NCBI RefSeq assembly: GCF_900115545.1
Contig: NZ_FOWV01000005.1
Coordinates: forward strand, 248,001-312,000
From: Ralstonia sp. NFACC01
Lineage (GTDB): Bacteria; Pseudomonadota; Gammaproteobacteria; Burkholderiales; Burkholderiaceae
Direction: 5' to 3'
DNA length: 64,000 nt
A program made the translations under genes and the position numbers. This document shows positions 8,724 to 17,638 of this stretch, piece by piece (position 1 is the stretch's first letter; each line of letters opens with the position of its first letter). The notes beneath the pieces are model-generated. The model did no database searches. It saw only the letters and a list, made by a program, of their open reading frames with translations, and had not been told where the DNA came from.

Positions 8724-9427
8724 GCCGGCTCCCTGCGATAGTTGCCAGCCCCTTGCAACCACGCGAGCACGAGGTTGACGAGCAGTGCCAGCAGGATCAG
8801 CACGATGCCCAGCGCGATGCCCTGCGCGAATTCGCCCTTGCTTGTTTCCAGCGCAATCGCCGTGGTCATGGTGCGTGTGACGCCTTCGATGTTGCCGCCG
8901 ACCATTAGCGCCGAGCCCACCTCCGCGATCACGCGCCCAAAGCCGGCCACCACGGCCGCCATTAAGCCGAAGCGCAATTCACGAAAGACGGTCAGCAGTA
9001 ACCGGACGCGCCCGGCGCCAAGCACACGCGCTGTCTCGGCGAGACGCGGATCCGCGCGTTCAAGCGTCGTCAGTGCAAACGCGACGATCACCGGCAGGCC
9101 AAGCACCGCTTGTCCGAGGATCATCCCACCCTGCGTGAACAGCAGCCCGAAGCCGCCCAGCGGCCCCTGTCGCGAAAGCAACAGATACAGCAGCAGCCCG
9201 ATCAGCACCGTCGGAAATGACAGCGATGCCTGCGCCAGCACCACCAGCGCACGGCGCCCCATAAAACGGTGCATGGCGATGAGGTAGGCGATGAGTAGAC
9301 CTGGGGGCGCCGCCAGCAGTAGCCCCGCGATCGCCACCTTCAACGACACCCAGACGATCAGCCACAACGCCACGTCGCCGCTGGCAAGCAGGGCGAAGGC
9401 GTCGACGGTGGCCGACCAGATTTCCAT
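8720..9427 (-). CDS. tungstate-type ABC transporter permease (TupB-like)
   Basis: A 235-residue inner-membrane permease with about six hydrophobic segments. The C-terminal region GRVIAEVGSALMVGGNIEGVTRTMTTAIALETSKGEF matches what I know of TupB/WtpB proteins, in which the EAA-like cytoplasmic loop is followed by GGNI-x-G-x-TRT-x-TTAIALETSKG. It would import tungstate (or molybdate) with the ATPase just downstream. The usual periplasmic binding protein TupA is not adjacent: upstream is panB, 12 nt away. This looks like a TupBC pair separated from its receptor. Confidence 0.83.
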   Translation of the reverse strand: MEIWSATVDAFALLASGDVALWLIVWVSLKVAIAGLLLAAPPGLLIAYLIAMHRFMGRRALVVLAQASLSFPTVLIGLLLYLLLSRQGPLGGFGLLFTQGGMILGQAVLGLPVIVAFALTTLERADPRLAETARVLGAGRVRLLLTVFRELRFGLMAAVVAGFGRVIAEVGSALMVGGNIEGVTRTMTTAIALETSKGEFAQGIALGIVLILLALLVNLVLAWLQGAGNYRREPA

Positions 9428-9439
9428 GCGGATGCCCGC

Positions 9440-10258
9440 TCAGGCGAAGGTGTGTTCCGGGCCGGGGAACGTGCCGTCCTTGACGGCTGCCACATAGGCG
9501 GCGACGGCGCCATCGATGGTAGTCTGCCCGTCCATGAAGTTACGTACGAACTTGGGGCGATGCCCGGGGAACACGCCCAGCATGTCGTGCATCACGAGCA
9601 CTTGGCCCGAGCACTCCAACCCGGCGCCGATGCCGATGGTGGGAATTGCCAGCAGGCGTGTGACTTCGCCGGCCAGATCGGCCGGGATGGCTTCCATGAC
9701 GACGAGCTGCGCGCCGGCATCCTGCACCGCCAGCGCATCGGCCTTCAGTTGCGCAGCCGCTTCATCGCCGCGACCCTGCACCTTGAAGCCGCCGAACGCA
9801 TGCACCGATTGCGGCGTCAGGCCGATGTGCGCACACACCGGAATGCTGCGTTCAACGAGAAACTTGATCGTCGGGGCGAGCCACACGCCGCCTTCGAGCT
9901 TGACCATCTGCGCGCCGGCCTGCATCACGCGCACGGCGCTGTGGAAAGCCTGTTCGGGCGTGCCATATGTGCCGAACGGTAGGTCCGACACGAGCAGCGC
10001 CTTGTCAATGCCGCGCGACACGCATTCGGTGTGATAGACGATGTGCTCAAGCGTGACGGGCAGCGTGGTCTTCTGGCCTTGCATCACGTTGCCGAGCGAA
10101 TCGCCGACGAGCAGCACGTCGGTGCCGTTGCGATCCATCAGGGCGGCGAAGCTGGAGTCGTAGGCGGTCAGCATGGCGATGCGCTCGCCGGCGGCACGCA
10201 TGGCCTGCAGCGAAGTCACCGTGACGGCCTTGCGGTTCGATTCCTGGAGGTAGCTCAT
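9440..10258 (-). CDS. panB: 3-methyl-2-oxobutanoate hydroxymethyltransferase
   Basis: A 272-residue PanB. It transfers a hydroxymethyl group from 5,10-methylene-tetrahydrofolate to alpha-ketoisovalerate, giving ketopantoate for pantothenate and CoA. Visible motifs are [20 protein letters not shown] (metal-binding Asp), MVKLEGG (active-site Lys), [22 protein letters not shown] and TIGIGAG. The length is typical. panC is not adjacent. The gene lies in a reverse-strand series with the deoxynucleoside kinase and folK, so pterin and folate-linked functions cluster here. Confidence 0.98.
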   Translation of the reverse strand: MSYLQESNRKAVTVTSLQAMRAAGERIAMLTAYDSSFAALMDRNGTDVLLVGDSLGNVMQGQKTTLPVTLEHIVYHTECVSRGIDKALLVSDLPFGTYGTPEQAFHSAVRVMQAGAQMVKLEGGVWLAPTIKFLVERSIPVCAHIGLTPQSVHAFGGFKVQGRGDEAAAQLKADALAVQDAGAQLVVMEAIPADLAGEVTRLLAIPTIGIGAGLECSGQVLVMHDMLGVFPGHRPKFVRNFMDGQTTIDGAVAAYVAAVKDGTFPGPEHTFA

Positions 10259-10314
10259 GGACTGAGACTCATTGGGGCATCGCGAGCGCCCACGCAGACC
10301 ATGTGGTGCGTCGA

Positions 10315-10959
10315 CTAGCGCGTTGCCAGCTTGATGAATTCCTTGGGTCCGCGCATCGCGTCGATGCGGGCGAGCAAGGTGCGGAAATCGTCGTCGTTGC
10401 CTGCGGGGTCGAAGGCAGCGGTGTCGACGATCATCGTCGGTGCGGCATCGTAATACAGAAACAGCTCGCCGTATGCGGCGCAGATGCGTTCGAGATACTC
10501 CGCATCGATGCCGGTTTCGTAGGGAACGGCGCGACGGGTGACGCGTGGCAGCAGGTCCTCGGCGCGCGCCTGCAGGCAGATGACAAGATCAATGCGCTGT
10601 TGCGGCAGGGCCAGCGCATGGGCCATCGCGTCGTACAGCGCGAGTTCATCGGCGGGCAGCGTGAGCTGGGCGAACAGCCGGTCGCGCGGCAGGAAGCTGT
10701 CGGCGACGATGCGCTCACCGGCGAGCGTCGCCTTGTGCCACGCCTTCAGACGCTCGGCACGCTGCAGCAGGAAGCGCAGCTGCACCGGCAGCGCATAGCG
10801 CGCAGGGTCTTCGTAGAAGCGGGCGATGAAGGCGTTTTCGGCGGGCGTTTCGAACAACGTCGACGCACGCAAATGGTCGGCCAGACGCTGGGCTAGCGCG
10901 GTCTTGCCCACGCCAATGGGCCCTTCGACAACAATGCGGCGCAGGTGATCCAGTGCCAT
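10315..10959 (-). CDS. deoxynucleoside kinase family protein
   Basis: A 214-residue P-loop kinase of the dNK/dGK family. The N-terminus holds the P-loop [18 protein letters not shown]. Mid-protein motifs are [10 protein letters not shown] and [12 protein letters not shown], equivalent to the ERS/DR region; the LID follows near [13 protein letters not shown]. It would phosphorylate deoxynucleosides with ATP; the exact base preference cannot be read from sequence. In betaproteobacteria this gene regularly lies between folK and panB, as here. The open frame runs further upstream to 11085; the ATG at 10959 is chosen because the kinase homology begins there and because a longer start would overlap folK. 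Confidence 0.85.
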   Translation of the reverse strand: MALDHLRRIVVEGPIGVGKTALAQRLADHLRASTLFETPAENAFIARFYEDPARYALPVQLRFLLQRAERLKAWHKATLAGERIVADSFLPRDRLFAQLTLPADELALYDAMAHALALPQQRIDLVICLQARAEDLLPRVTRRAVPYETGIDAEYLERICAAYGELFLYYDAAPTMIVDTAAFDPAGNDDDFRTLLARIDAMRGPKEFIKLATR

Positions 10960-10987
10960 CAGCGGGTGGTTTGTGTGGTGGGGGTGA

Positions 10988-11503
10988 TCAGGCGGCGGGC
11001 TGCTTGGCGCGCATGCACTGGCACATCGTGGTCTTTTCGATGCGCTGGTCGGACACACCGGGCAGCAGTGCAGCCACGGCGCCAATGCCCGGAATCACGA
11101 GATCGGGCGCCAGTTCATGCAGCGGCAGCAGGGTAAAGGCGCGTTGGCCCACGCGCGGGTGGGGCACCGTCAGCTCGGGTGAGGTGAGGACGTGGTCGCC
11201 GTAGAGCAGCAAGTCCAGATCCAGCGTGCGCGGCGCGTTGTGGAACGGGCGCTCGCGGCCGAACTGGTCTTCGATGTGGTGACAGATGCGGAGTAGCTGG
11301 TCGGCAGTGAAATGCGTGTCGATGCGCACTACGGCGTTGATGTAGTCATCGCCACTGGATTCGACGGGCGCGCTGCGATACAGGCTCGATTTGCCGGTGA
11401 CGGTGATGCCGACCTGCTGTGCGAGGCAGACCACGGCGTCTTTCACTGCCTGGCGCGCGTCGCCCAGGTTGGCGCCGATGCCGATGTACGCCACTGTCTT
11501 CAC
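10988..11503 (-). CDS. folK: 2-amino-4-hydroxy-6-hydroxymethyldihydropteridine pyrophosphokinase
   Basis: A 171-residue HPPK. Motifs: YIGIGANLGDA at the N-terminus, SSLYRSAPVE, FGRERPFHNAPRTLDLDLLLYGD (the HPPK signature with catalytic Asp pairs) and HPRVGQRAFTLLPL. It pyrophosphorylates the pterin for dihydropteroate synthase. A C-terminal extension of about 15 residues carries a CxC pair (MCQCMRAKQ), which is not needed for the fold. The start codon overlaps the pcnB stop (ATGA), so folK is translationally coupled to pcnB. Confidence 0.97.
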   Translation of the reverse strand: MKTVAYIGIGANLGDARQAVKDAVVCLAQQVGITVTGKSSLYRSAPVESSGDDYINAVVRIDTHFTADQLLRICHHIEDQFGRERPFHNAPRTLDLDLLLYGDHVLTSPELTVPHPRVGQRAFTLLPLHELAPDLVIPGIGAVAALLPGVSDQRIEKTTMCQCMRAKQPAA

Positions 11504-13062
11504 GTTTCCTCCGAACTTCCCGGATTGACGTCACCGACTGTATCCGATTTTGCCGGACCACGTCGGCGGCGACGGCGCTTGCCGGGGCTGGCCGGACCGG
11601 CATTTGAGGAGGGGCTCGGGGCGTGCTTGGCTTGTGCCAGGAGGGCTTCGCGGGCTTCGCCATCACCGCTCTGGAAGTCGGTCCACCAGTCGGCGAGTTC
11701 CTGCGGCAATTCGCCCGAGGCGCAGCGCAGCGCGAGGAAGTCGTAGCCGGCACGGAAGCGCGGCGACTCCAGCAGCCGATACGGCATGCGGCCCGAGCGC
11801 TTTTCAAAGCGCGGCTGCATGCTCCAGATTTCCTTCATGTCGGAGGTGAAGCGGCGCTGGATGGCGAGTTGCTCGGTCTGGCGGTCGAGCACTTCATCCA
11901 TGGCGGTGTGCAGCGCGGGGATCAGCGGCTCGCCGGCAGCGCGGCGGCGGTTCCAGTGCTCGACCACGTGATGCCACAGCAGCGAGGCAAACAGGAAGCC
12001 CGGCGAGACCGGCTTGCCAGCTTTGACGCGGTCGTCGGTGTTGTCGAGGGCGAGCTGCACGAAGCGCTGGCCCATCGGCTGCTCCAGCGCGACGTCAAGC
12101 AGCGGCAGCAGGCCGCTGTGCAGGCCCGCCTTGCGCAGCTCCTGCAGCGACGCCCAGGCGTGGCCCGACATCAGCAGCTTCAACATCTCGTCGAACAGGC
12201 GGGCGGCCGGCACGTTGTGGATGAGCGGGCCGAGCTCCGCAATGGGCGCGCGCGTGTCGGCGTCGATGTCGAAGCCGGTCTTGGCCGCGAAGCGCACCAC
12301 GCGCAGCATGCGTACCGGATCTTCGCGGTAGCGGGTGTGCGGATCGCCGATCATGCGCAGCGTGCGTGCGCGCATGTCTTCCATGCCGTGATGGTAGTCA
12401 TGCACGGTTTCGTCGGCGGGGTCGTAATACATCGCGTTGACGGTGAAGTCGCGGCGGGTGGCGTCTTCGGCCTGGGTGCCCCAGACGTTGTCGCGCAGCA
12501 CACGGCCGCTGGCGTCGACAGCGTGCGTGTGGTGATCCAGCTCGGTGCGTTTGACGCGCTTGCCGGCGGGCACCTGCTCGGCGTCGACCGCGTCGACGAG
12601 CGCGCGGAAGGTCGAGACTTCGATGATCTCCTGATCGCGACCACCGTAGAACGTGACGTGCACGATCTGGAAGCGGCGTCCGATAATGCGCGAGCGGCGG
12701 AACAGCGCCTGGACCTGATCGGGCGTGGCGTTGGTCGCTACATCGAAGTCTTTCGGCTTGATGCCGAGCAGCAGGTCGCGCACAGCGCCGCCCACGATGA
12801 AGGCGGCGTAGCCGGCTTCCTGCAGCGTGGATGTGACCTTGACCGCGTTGCGCGAGAGCAGCTTCGGGTCGATGCCGTGCTCGTCCACGCTCCATACCCG
12901 TGCCTGGCGCGGCACGCCGCCGGCGGACTTGGCGCGCGCCTTGGCCGTTTTGGGTGCCTTGGGCGTGCGGGCCTTCCTGGCAACGGGTGCTCCCGGTTCA
13001 GCCGGAGCGTGGGGCTCTGCGGAGGTCTTGCCCAGCAGGCGATTGATGAGTTTCTTGATCAC
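11500..13062 (-). CDS. pcnB: poly(A) polymerase I / class II CCA-adding-type nucleotidyltransferase
   Basis: A 520-residue PcnB. The nucleotidyltransferase head carries AAFIVGGAVRDLLLGIKPKDFDVATNA, with the DxD metal ligands in DFD, then RFQIVHVTF and RRDFTVNAMYYDP. The RNA-binding neck has YREDPVRMLRVVRFAAKTGF. The N-terminus is Ala/Pro/Lys-rich and the C-terminus ends in a very basic patch (GKRRRRRRGPAK), probably for RNA contact. It adds poly(A) tails that promote RNA decay. A 740-codon open frame on the other strand over this gene is an antisense shadow. Confidence 0.95.
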   Translation of the reverse strand: MIKKLINRLLGKTSAEPHAPAEPGAPVARKARTPKAPKTAKARAKSAGGVPRQARVWSVDEHGIDPKLLSRNAVKVTSTLQEAGYAAFIVGGAVRDLLLGIKPKDFDVATNATPDQVQALFRRSRIIGRRFQIVHVTFYGGRDQEIIEVSTFRALVDAVDAEQVPAGKRVKRTELDHHTHAVDASGRVLRDNVWGTQAEDATRRDFTVNAMYYDPADETVHDYHHGMEDMRARTLRMIGDPHTRYREDPVRMLRVVRFAAKTGFDIDADTRAPIAELGPLIHNVPAARLFDEMLKLLMSGHAWASLQELRKAGLHSGLLPLLDVALEQPMGQRFVQLALDNTDDRVKAGKPVSPGFLFASLLWHHVVEHWNRRRAAGEPLIPALHTAMDEVLDRQTEQLAIQRRFTSDMKEIWSMQPRFEKRSGRMPYRLLESPRFRAGYDFLALRCASGELPQELADWWTDFQSGDGEAREALLAQAKHAPSPSSNAGPASPGKRRRRRRGPAKSDTVGDVNPGSSEET

Positions 13063-13074
13063 GCCGCGCCTTGC

Positions 13075-13749
13075 TTAGAAGAGATCCATGATGCGCCAAT
13101 TGCGCGCGGCTGCCAGATTGCGCAGCGTGTCGTCCGGGTTGGTGGCGACGGGGTCGGTCACTTCCTCCAGCAGCGGCACGTCGTTGGCCGAATCGCTGTA
13201 GAAGGTGCTGCGCTCGAAATCGCTCCAGCCGCGGCCCATGTTGGCCAGCCACTCGTGCACGCGCGCGACCTTGCCCTCGCGAAAGCTCGGCGTGCCGGCC
13301 ACGTCGCCGGTGAAGGCGCTGTCCGGGTTGCCGTCGGCGGTGGCCGGTTCGGTGGCGATCAGGTGGTCGATACCGAAGGCCTCGGCAATCGGGCGGGTGA
13401 CGAAGCTGTTGGTGGCCGTGACCACGCAGCACAGGTCGCCGGCGTCCAGGTGCTTGTAGACCAGCGCTTGCGCCTGCGGCGTGATCTTCGGACGGATCAC
13501 GTCGTGCATGAACTCGGCGTGCCACTGGGCGAGCGTGTCGCGCGGGTGGGCGGCCAGCGGCGCCAAGGCAAAGCGCAGAAACGCATGGATATCCAGCGTG
13601 CCGGCTTTGTAGTCGGCATAGAACTGATCGTTCTTGCGCTGGTATTCGGTTTCATCCACCACGCCGCGGCGGATGAGGAAACGTCCCCACTCATGGTCGC
13701 TGTCGGTGGGGATGAGGGTGTGATCGAGGTCGAAGAGGGCCAGATTCAT
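13075..13749 (-). CDS. HAD-IB family hydrolase (SerB-like phosphatase)
   Basis: A 224-residue HAD phosphatase: motif I DLDHTLIPTDSD (nucleophile Asp), a helical cap, motif II CVVTATNSF, motif III Lys in FREGKVARV and motif IV FYSDSANDVPLLEE. Members of this betaproteobacterial subgroup are usually annotated as HAD-IB hydrolases; some have been proposed as histidinol-phosphate phosphatases, but nothing here proves the substrate. It lies 12 nt upstream of pcnB on the same strand, so it is likely the preceding gene of that operon. Confidence 0.85.
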   Translation of the reverse strand: MNLALFDLDHTLIPTDSDHEWGRFLIRRGVVDETEYQRKNDQFYADYKAGTLDIHAFLRFALAPLAAHPRDTLAQWHAEFMHDVIRPKITPQAQALVYKHLDAGDLCCVVTATNSFVTRPIAEAFGIDHLIATEPATADGNPDSAFTGDVAGTPSFREGKVARVHEWLANMGRGWSDFERSTFYSDSANDVPLLEEVTDPVATNPDDTLRNLAAARNWRIMDLF

Positions 13750-13801
13750 GGGGCGCGATTTTACCCGAACGTTGCATCACCGGCCGCGCGAGCCCCGGGA
13801 T

Positions 13802-14503
13802 TCACTTCATCAGCGCGAGCATGTCGCGCACGAGCGGCAGGGTGACGGCGCGCTTGCGGGCCAGCGAATAGGTGTCGAGAGCGTCCAGCAGGGCCATCAG
13901 GCTCGGCATGTCGCGGTAGGAGTGCGTCACGAGCCACTGCGGCACGTCGGCCGAGAGCTGCATGCCGCGTTCGCGAGCGGCTTGGCGCAGGGCTTCGACT
14001 TTGTCGGCGTCGGACAGCGGGCGCAGCCAGTAGACGAGGCCCCAACCCAGGCGGGTGCGCAGGTCTTCACGCAGCGGCATCGCCATCGGCGCGGCGGCCC
14101 CGGAGATGGCGATGGCGGCATGAGGATGCGCGCGCACTTCATTGACGAGGTTGAACACGGCGATCTGCGCCCATTCGTCCAGGCGCTCGGCGTCGTCGAT
14201 CGTCCAGACGGTGATCGTCGGGTCGAATTCGAAGGCTTCGGGCGGGGCGTCGGGTTCCAGCGTGCGGACTTCGTAGCCGCCAGCCTCGGTTTGGGCGCAG
14301 ATGGCTTGCAGCAGGTGGCTGCGACCGCTGCCTTCTTCGCCCCAGAGGTAGACCAGGCGGTCTGTGGCGGTACCGTCCACCACCTGCGGAATCAGGGCGC
14401 GCAGGCGCAGCACCGCCTCTTCGTTGCCGGTGGCGACGAAGTTGTCGAAGGTCGGGGCGGGTGTCGCACCGAGTTCGAGCGGGAGCTGTTCGGGTGTGGC
14501 CAT
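13802..14503 (-). CDS. hda: DnaA regulatory inactivator Hda
   Basis: A 233-residue DnaA-like AAA+ protein. The N-terminal QLPLEL is a sliding-clamp binding motif, as in known Hda. The P-loop region is LWGEEGSGRSHLLQA, where the usual GKT is GRS, typical of Hda. Further motifs are WTIDDAERLDEWAQIAVFNL, RTRLGWGLVYWLRPLSD and the sensor-2 region YRDMPSLMALLDALD. With the clamp on DNA it promotes hydrolysis of DnaA-ATP and so prevents re-initiation. The start at 14503 is placed by the clamp motif. AI-2E-family and hda genes are adjacent as in many proteobacteria. Confidence 0.95.
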   Translation of the reverse strand: MATPEQLPLELGATPAPTFDNFVATGNEEAVLRLRALIPQVVDGTATDRLVYLWGEEGSGRSHLLQAICAQTEAGGYEVRTLEPDAPPEAFEFDPTITVWTIDDAERLDEWAQIAVFNLVNEVRAHPHAAIAISGAAAPMAMPLREDLRTRLGWGLVYWLRPLSDADKVEALRQAARERGMQLSADVPQWLVTHSYRDMPSLMALLDALDTYSLARKRAVTLPLVRDMLALMK

Positions 14504-14525
14504 GAAACGTGAGGCGGCGGGTGAG

Positions 14526-15596
14526 TTATTCGCGGTACAGCTTGCTGCCCAGATAGAGCTGGCGAATCTGCCGCAAACCGACGAGCAGCACTGCGCTGAT
14601 CGGTAGGGCCAGCAGGATACCGAAAAATCCGAACAATTGGCCAAAAGCCAGCAAGGCGAGGATGACCGCCAGCGGGTGCAGGCCAATGCGTTCGCCGACC
14701 AGGCGCGGCGTCAGGTAGAAGCTTTCCAGGAACTGGCCGATGCCGTACACCACGGCGACTGCCAGCAAGCCGTAGAGGTTGCCGAACTGCAACAGTGCGG
14801 CAAGGATGGCCAGCGTGAGCCCCACGCCAAAGCCAATGTACGGAATGAACACCGCCAGCCCCGTGAAGATGCCTACGGGCAGCGCCACGTCAAAGCCGGC
14901 CAGTGCCAGCCCCGCCGAGTAGTACACCGCCAGCACCAGCATCACGATGATCTGCCCGCGCAGATATTGTGAAAGCAGGCCATCGGTTTCGGTGGCCAGT
15001 TCGCGCGTTTTTGACAGCCAGCGGCGCGGCACGGCGGTTTCGATGCGGCGCATGAGCATGTTCCAGTCCATCAGCAGGTAGAACATCACGATCGGCACCA
15101 GGAAGAAGATGCCCAGCACCTGGATGGCCGCCGAGCCCGACACGCGCAGATAAGTCAGCACCCGGGCCACCACGTCATCCGGGCTGGCGGCGAGCTGTTC
15201 GGTGAGCAACGCGCGCAGGCCCGGAAAATCAAAGCTGACATGCAGACCCAGTTCGTCCAGCTTGGGCGACAGAAATGCGTTGAGCTTGGCGAGCATGCCG
15301 GGCAGTTGCTCCCGGATGGTCGGAATTTCACGCTGCAGCACCGCCAGGATCAGCAGCATCAGCGCCACGCCCACCACCGAGAGCACCAGAATCATCAAAA
15401 ACACGCCCAGCACGCGCGGTACGCGATGGCGTTGCAGCCATTCCACGCCCGGGTGCAGGATGTACGACAGGATGAACGCGAAGACGAAGGGCGTCAGCGT
15501 GGGCGCCAGCGCCTTGAGCAGGGCCAGGAAGACAAGCGCCACGGCGATCCAGGCGAGCGTGCGCTTGGTTTCCTGCGACAGCACGGGGGCGTTCAT
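14526..15596 (-). CDS. AI-2E transporter family (PerM/TqsA-like) membrane protein
   Basis: A 356-residue integral membrane protein with about eight hydrophobic segments, a long central periplasmic or cytoplasmic region (residues about 85-150) and the family pattern in the second half: FIPYIGFGVGLTLAILAALLQF, then QFLESFYLTPRLVGERIGLHPL. The family (DUF20) includes TqsA, linked to autoinducer-2 export, and ion antiporters; substrate cannot be assigned. It is 22 nt upstream of hda on the same strand, and divergent from purM. Confidence 0.9.
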   Translation of the reverse strand: MNAPVLSQETKRTLAWIAVALVFLALLKALAPTLTPFVFAFILSYILHPGVEWLQRHRVPRVLGVFLMILVLSVVGVALMLLILAVLQREIPTIREQLPGMLAKLNAFLSPKLDELGLHVSFDFPGLRALLTEQLAASPDDVVARVLTYLRVSGSAAIQVLGIFFLVPIVMFYLLMDWNMLMRRIETAVPRRWLSKTRELATETDGLLSQYLRGQIIVMLVLAVYYSAGLALAGFDVALPVGIFTGLAVFIPYIGFGVGLTLAILAALLQFGNLYGLLAVAVVYGIGQFLESFYLTPRLVGERIGLHPLAVILALLAFGQLFGFFGILLALPISAVLLVGLRQIRQLYLGSKLYRE

Positions 15597-15663
15597 GAGG
15601 GGCGACGGTTTCGATGGCGGGGTGGACGAGTCGGAAAAGCGGCCATCGGGGTGGCCGCATCCG

Positions 15664-15681
15664 GTAAAATCGCGATTTTAC
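15664..15681. promoter_or_regulatory. perfect 18-bp palindrome with opposed -10-like boxes between the AI-2E-family gene and purM
   Basis: GTAAAATCG followed by its reverse complement CGATTTTAC. TAAAAT therefore occurs on both strands, and each could act as a -10 hexamer, one for purM and one for the divergent membrane protein gene. No strong -35 is visible at the right distance on either strand. It could instead be a protein-binding palindrome. Confidence 0.45.
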
Positions 15682-15760
15682 TGGACCGGCGGGTCTGGTT
15701 TTTGTGACTTCCCGCCGCCGTCTCGCTTTCTTTCCCGGTTTTTTCAATTCAGACGACTGT

Positions 15761-16816
15761 ATGAGCGCTTCCGAAACCCCATCCGCATCGACCGGCCTGT
15801 CTTACCGCGACGCGGGCGTCGACATCGAGGCGGGTGACGCCCTTGTCGACCGCATCAAGCCGTTTGCCAAGCGCACCATGCGCGAAGGCGTGCTGGGCGG
15901 CATCGGCGGCTTCGGCGCGCTGTTCGAGCTGTCCAAGAAGTACCAGGAGCCGGTGCTGGTGTCCGGCACCGACGGCGTGGGCACCAAGCTCAAGCTGGCC
16001 TTTGCGCTGAACCGCCATGACACGGTGGGCCAGGATCTGGTCGCCATGAGCGTGAACGACATCCTCGTGCAGGGCGCCGAGCCGCTGTTCTTCCTGGATT
16101 ACTTCGCCTGCGGCAAGCTGGACGTCGACACCGCTGCCACCGTGGTCAAGGGCATCGCCCAGGGTTGCGAGCTGGCGGGCTGCGCGCTGATCGGCGGCGA
16201 AACCGCTGAAATGCCGAGCATGTACCCGGACGGCGAATACGACCTGGCCGGCTTTGCCGTCGGCGCAGTCGAAAAGCGCAAGATCATCGACGGCACCACC
16301 ATTGCCGAGGGCGACGTGGTGCTGGGCTTGGCCTCGTCGGGTGCGCATTCGAACGGTTACTCGCTGGTGCGCAAGATCATCGAGGTGTCGCGCCCCGATC
16401 TGAACGCCGATTTCCACGGCCAGCGCCTGCAGGACGCCATCATGGCGCCGACGCGCATCTACGTGAAGCCGCTGCTATCGCTGATCGAGACGCTGACCGT
16501 CAAGGGCATGGCGCACATCACCGGTGGTGGCCTGACCGAAAACGTGCCGCGCGTGCTGCAAGACCACCTGACCGCCGTGCTGCACAAAGACGCGTGGACG
16601 CTGCCGCCGCTGTTCCAGTGGCTGCAGAAGGCCGGCAACGTGGCCGATGACGAAATGCACCGCGTGTTCAATTGCGGCATCGGCATGGTGGTGATCGTGT
16701 CGGCAGCCGATGCACCGGCCGCCATCGCGCACCTGAAGGACGCGGGCGAGACGGTCTACCAGATCGGCGAAATCCGCGCCCGTCAGGCTGGCGAAGCGCA
16801 GACGATCGTGGTCTGA
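15761..16816 (+). CDS. purM: phosphoribosylformylglycinamidine cyclo-ligase
   Basis: A 351-residue AIR synthetase, the fifth step of purine synthesis. Motifs: [86 protein letters not shown] and [15 protein letters not shown]. The ATG at 15761 is the first sensible start; the frame is open to 15704 upstream but without conserved sequence. A strong terminator follows 18 nt after the stop. Confidence 0.98.
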   Translation: MSASETPSASTGLSYRDAGVDIEAGDALVDRIKPFAKRTMREGVLGGIGGFGALFELSKKYQEPVLVSGTDGVGTKLKLAFALNRHDTVGQDLVAMSVNDILVQGAEPLFFLDYFACGKLDVDTAATVVKGIAQGCELAGCALIGGETAEMPSMYPDGEYDLAGFAVGAVEKRKIIDGTTIAEGDVVLGLASSGAHSNGYSLVRKIIEVSRPDLNADFHGQRLQDAIMAPTRIYVKPLLSLIETLTVKGMAHITGGGLTENVPRVLQDHLTAVLHKDAWTLPPLFQWLQKAGNVADDEMHRVFNCGIGMVVIVSAADAPAAIAHLKDAGETVYQIGEIRARQAGEAQTIVV

Positions 16817-16834
16817 CGCGAGGTTCGCACCCAC

Positions 16835-16867
16835 AAAAAACCGCCGATGCGTTCGGCGGTTTTTTTT
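16835..16867 (+). terminator. Rho-independent terminator of purM
   Basis: Stem ACCGCCGA/TTCGGCGGT with loop TGCG (16840-16860), an A-run before it and a T-run of seven after it. The symmetry lets it work in both directions, so it may also end the reverse-strand lipoprotein gene that stops at 16890. Confidence 0.92.
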
Positions 16868-16889
16868 ATGCGCGTCGTCTTGCGGACGC

Positions 16890-17330
16890 TTATTTGAGCG
16901 GGACGTATTCGCCGCTGGCCGGGTCGTCCTTCTGCAGGGCGCCGGTGTTCTTGTCGATAAGCAGCGTGACGACGCGCGGCGCGGTGTTCGGGTCGCCGCC
17001 GCAAGCCGAAGTGTGGTTTTCTAGCACTTCGACGCTGTTGTGCGTGTCGTCGGCCCGGTCCACCACGAACGACAGGCACTCCTGCGACAGGGTGGTCAGC
17101 TTGTATTTCTCGATGGCAGCGCGGGCCAGATCGACGGCCTTTGCCTGTTCGGCTTCGCTGACGGCGGGCGCGCTGGCAGCCGGCGCATTGGCCGCGTTGG
17201 ACGCGCCAAGGGCGGGGGCCGCAGGTGCGGAAGCTGGAGCGGGCGCGGCAGGCTTGTGCGCGTCGTCGGAGCGGCCGCAAGCCGCCAGCGCGAGAGCGGT
17301 GAGCACGGCAAGCAGCAGGGGTTTGATCAT
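16890..17330 (-). CDS. putative lipoprotein of unknown function
   Basis: A 146-residue protein with a lipoprotein signal (MIKPLLLAVLTALALAAC; Cys at 18), then a 45-residue Ala/Pro-rich linker and a small conserved domain with two further cysteines (LSQECLSFVVDRADD and ENHTSACGGDPNTAPRVVTLLIDKNTGALQ). The pattern of a beta-rich domain ending in LLIDKNTGAL resembles small periplasmic PepSY-like or hypothetical domains, but I do not assign a family. The cysteines may form a disulfide. The open frame extends upstream to 17528; the lipobox fixes the start at 17330. Confidence 0.75.
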   Translation of the reverse strand: MIKPLLLAVLTALALAACGRSDDAHKPAAPAPASAPAAPALGASNAANAPAASAPAVSEAEQAKAVDLARAAIEKYKLTTLSQECLSFVVDRADDTHNSVEVLENHTSACGGDPNTAPRVVTLLIDKNTGALQKDDPASGEYVPLK

Positions 17331-17368
17331 GATGTGCGGAGCGTGTCGGCGATGTTCAGCCCACGACT

Positions 17369-17632
17369 TTACCCGCAACTGGCTGATTTTTTCCATGCCA
17401 CATAAGCCTGTGGCATGCACACGGCGCAGGGCCGATAGCCGGCGCCGCGAGCGTTGGCTTCGTTGAGGAAGAACACGCGGTGACGCACATAGCCGCCGCG
17501 CTCGATGGCCCGACGTGCTGCTGCGCAATCGAGCCGGCCATAGATGCGCGCGCGCCGATGCCCGCCCAGCGTGCCGGGCGCGGCGCTCTCATAGGGCTGG
17601 CCGTCCGCGCCGATGAGGGTCCACGTTCTCAC
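17369..17632 (-). CDS. small Ada-like metal-binding domain protein
   Basis: An 87-residue stand-alone protein resembling the N-terminal methylphosphotriester domain of Ada: RIYGRLDCAAARRAIERGGYV (first Cys), HRVFFLNEANARGAGYRPCAVCMPQAY (a CxxC like Ada's RPCKRC). A fourth Cys is near the C-terminus (KSASCG). In Ada the ligands are CxxxC and CxxC; here the first pair has only one Cys, so metal binding through these four is inference. It lies 6 nt after ada on the same strand, which suggests coupled translation and a shared function in sensing or repairing methylated DNA. Confidence 0.7.
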   Translation of the reverse strand: MRTWTLIGADGQPYESAAPGTLGGHRRARIYGRLDCAAARRAIERGGYVRHRVFFLNEANARGAGYRPCAVCMPQAYVAWKKSASCG

Positions 17633-17638
17633 GCGATT

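Noticed and set aside
11623-13845. 740-codon open frame on the forward strand
   Set aside because: It is antisense to pcnB and the HAD gene, both with clear family motifs. Long shadow frames are common in GC-rich codon usage; its sequence is Arg/Gly/Val-rich with no domain.
15598-15760. Riboswitch upstream of purM
   Set aside because: The only structure is the short palindrome; no purine-riboswitch core or junction could be drawn.
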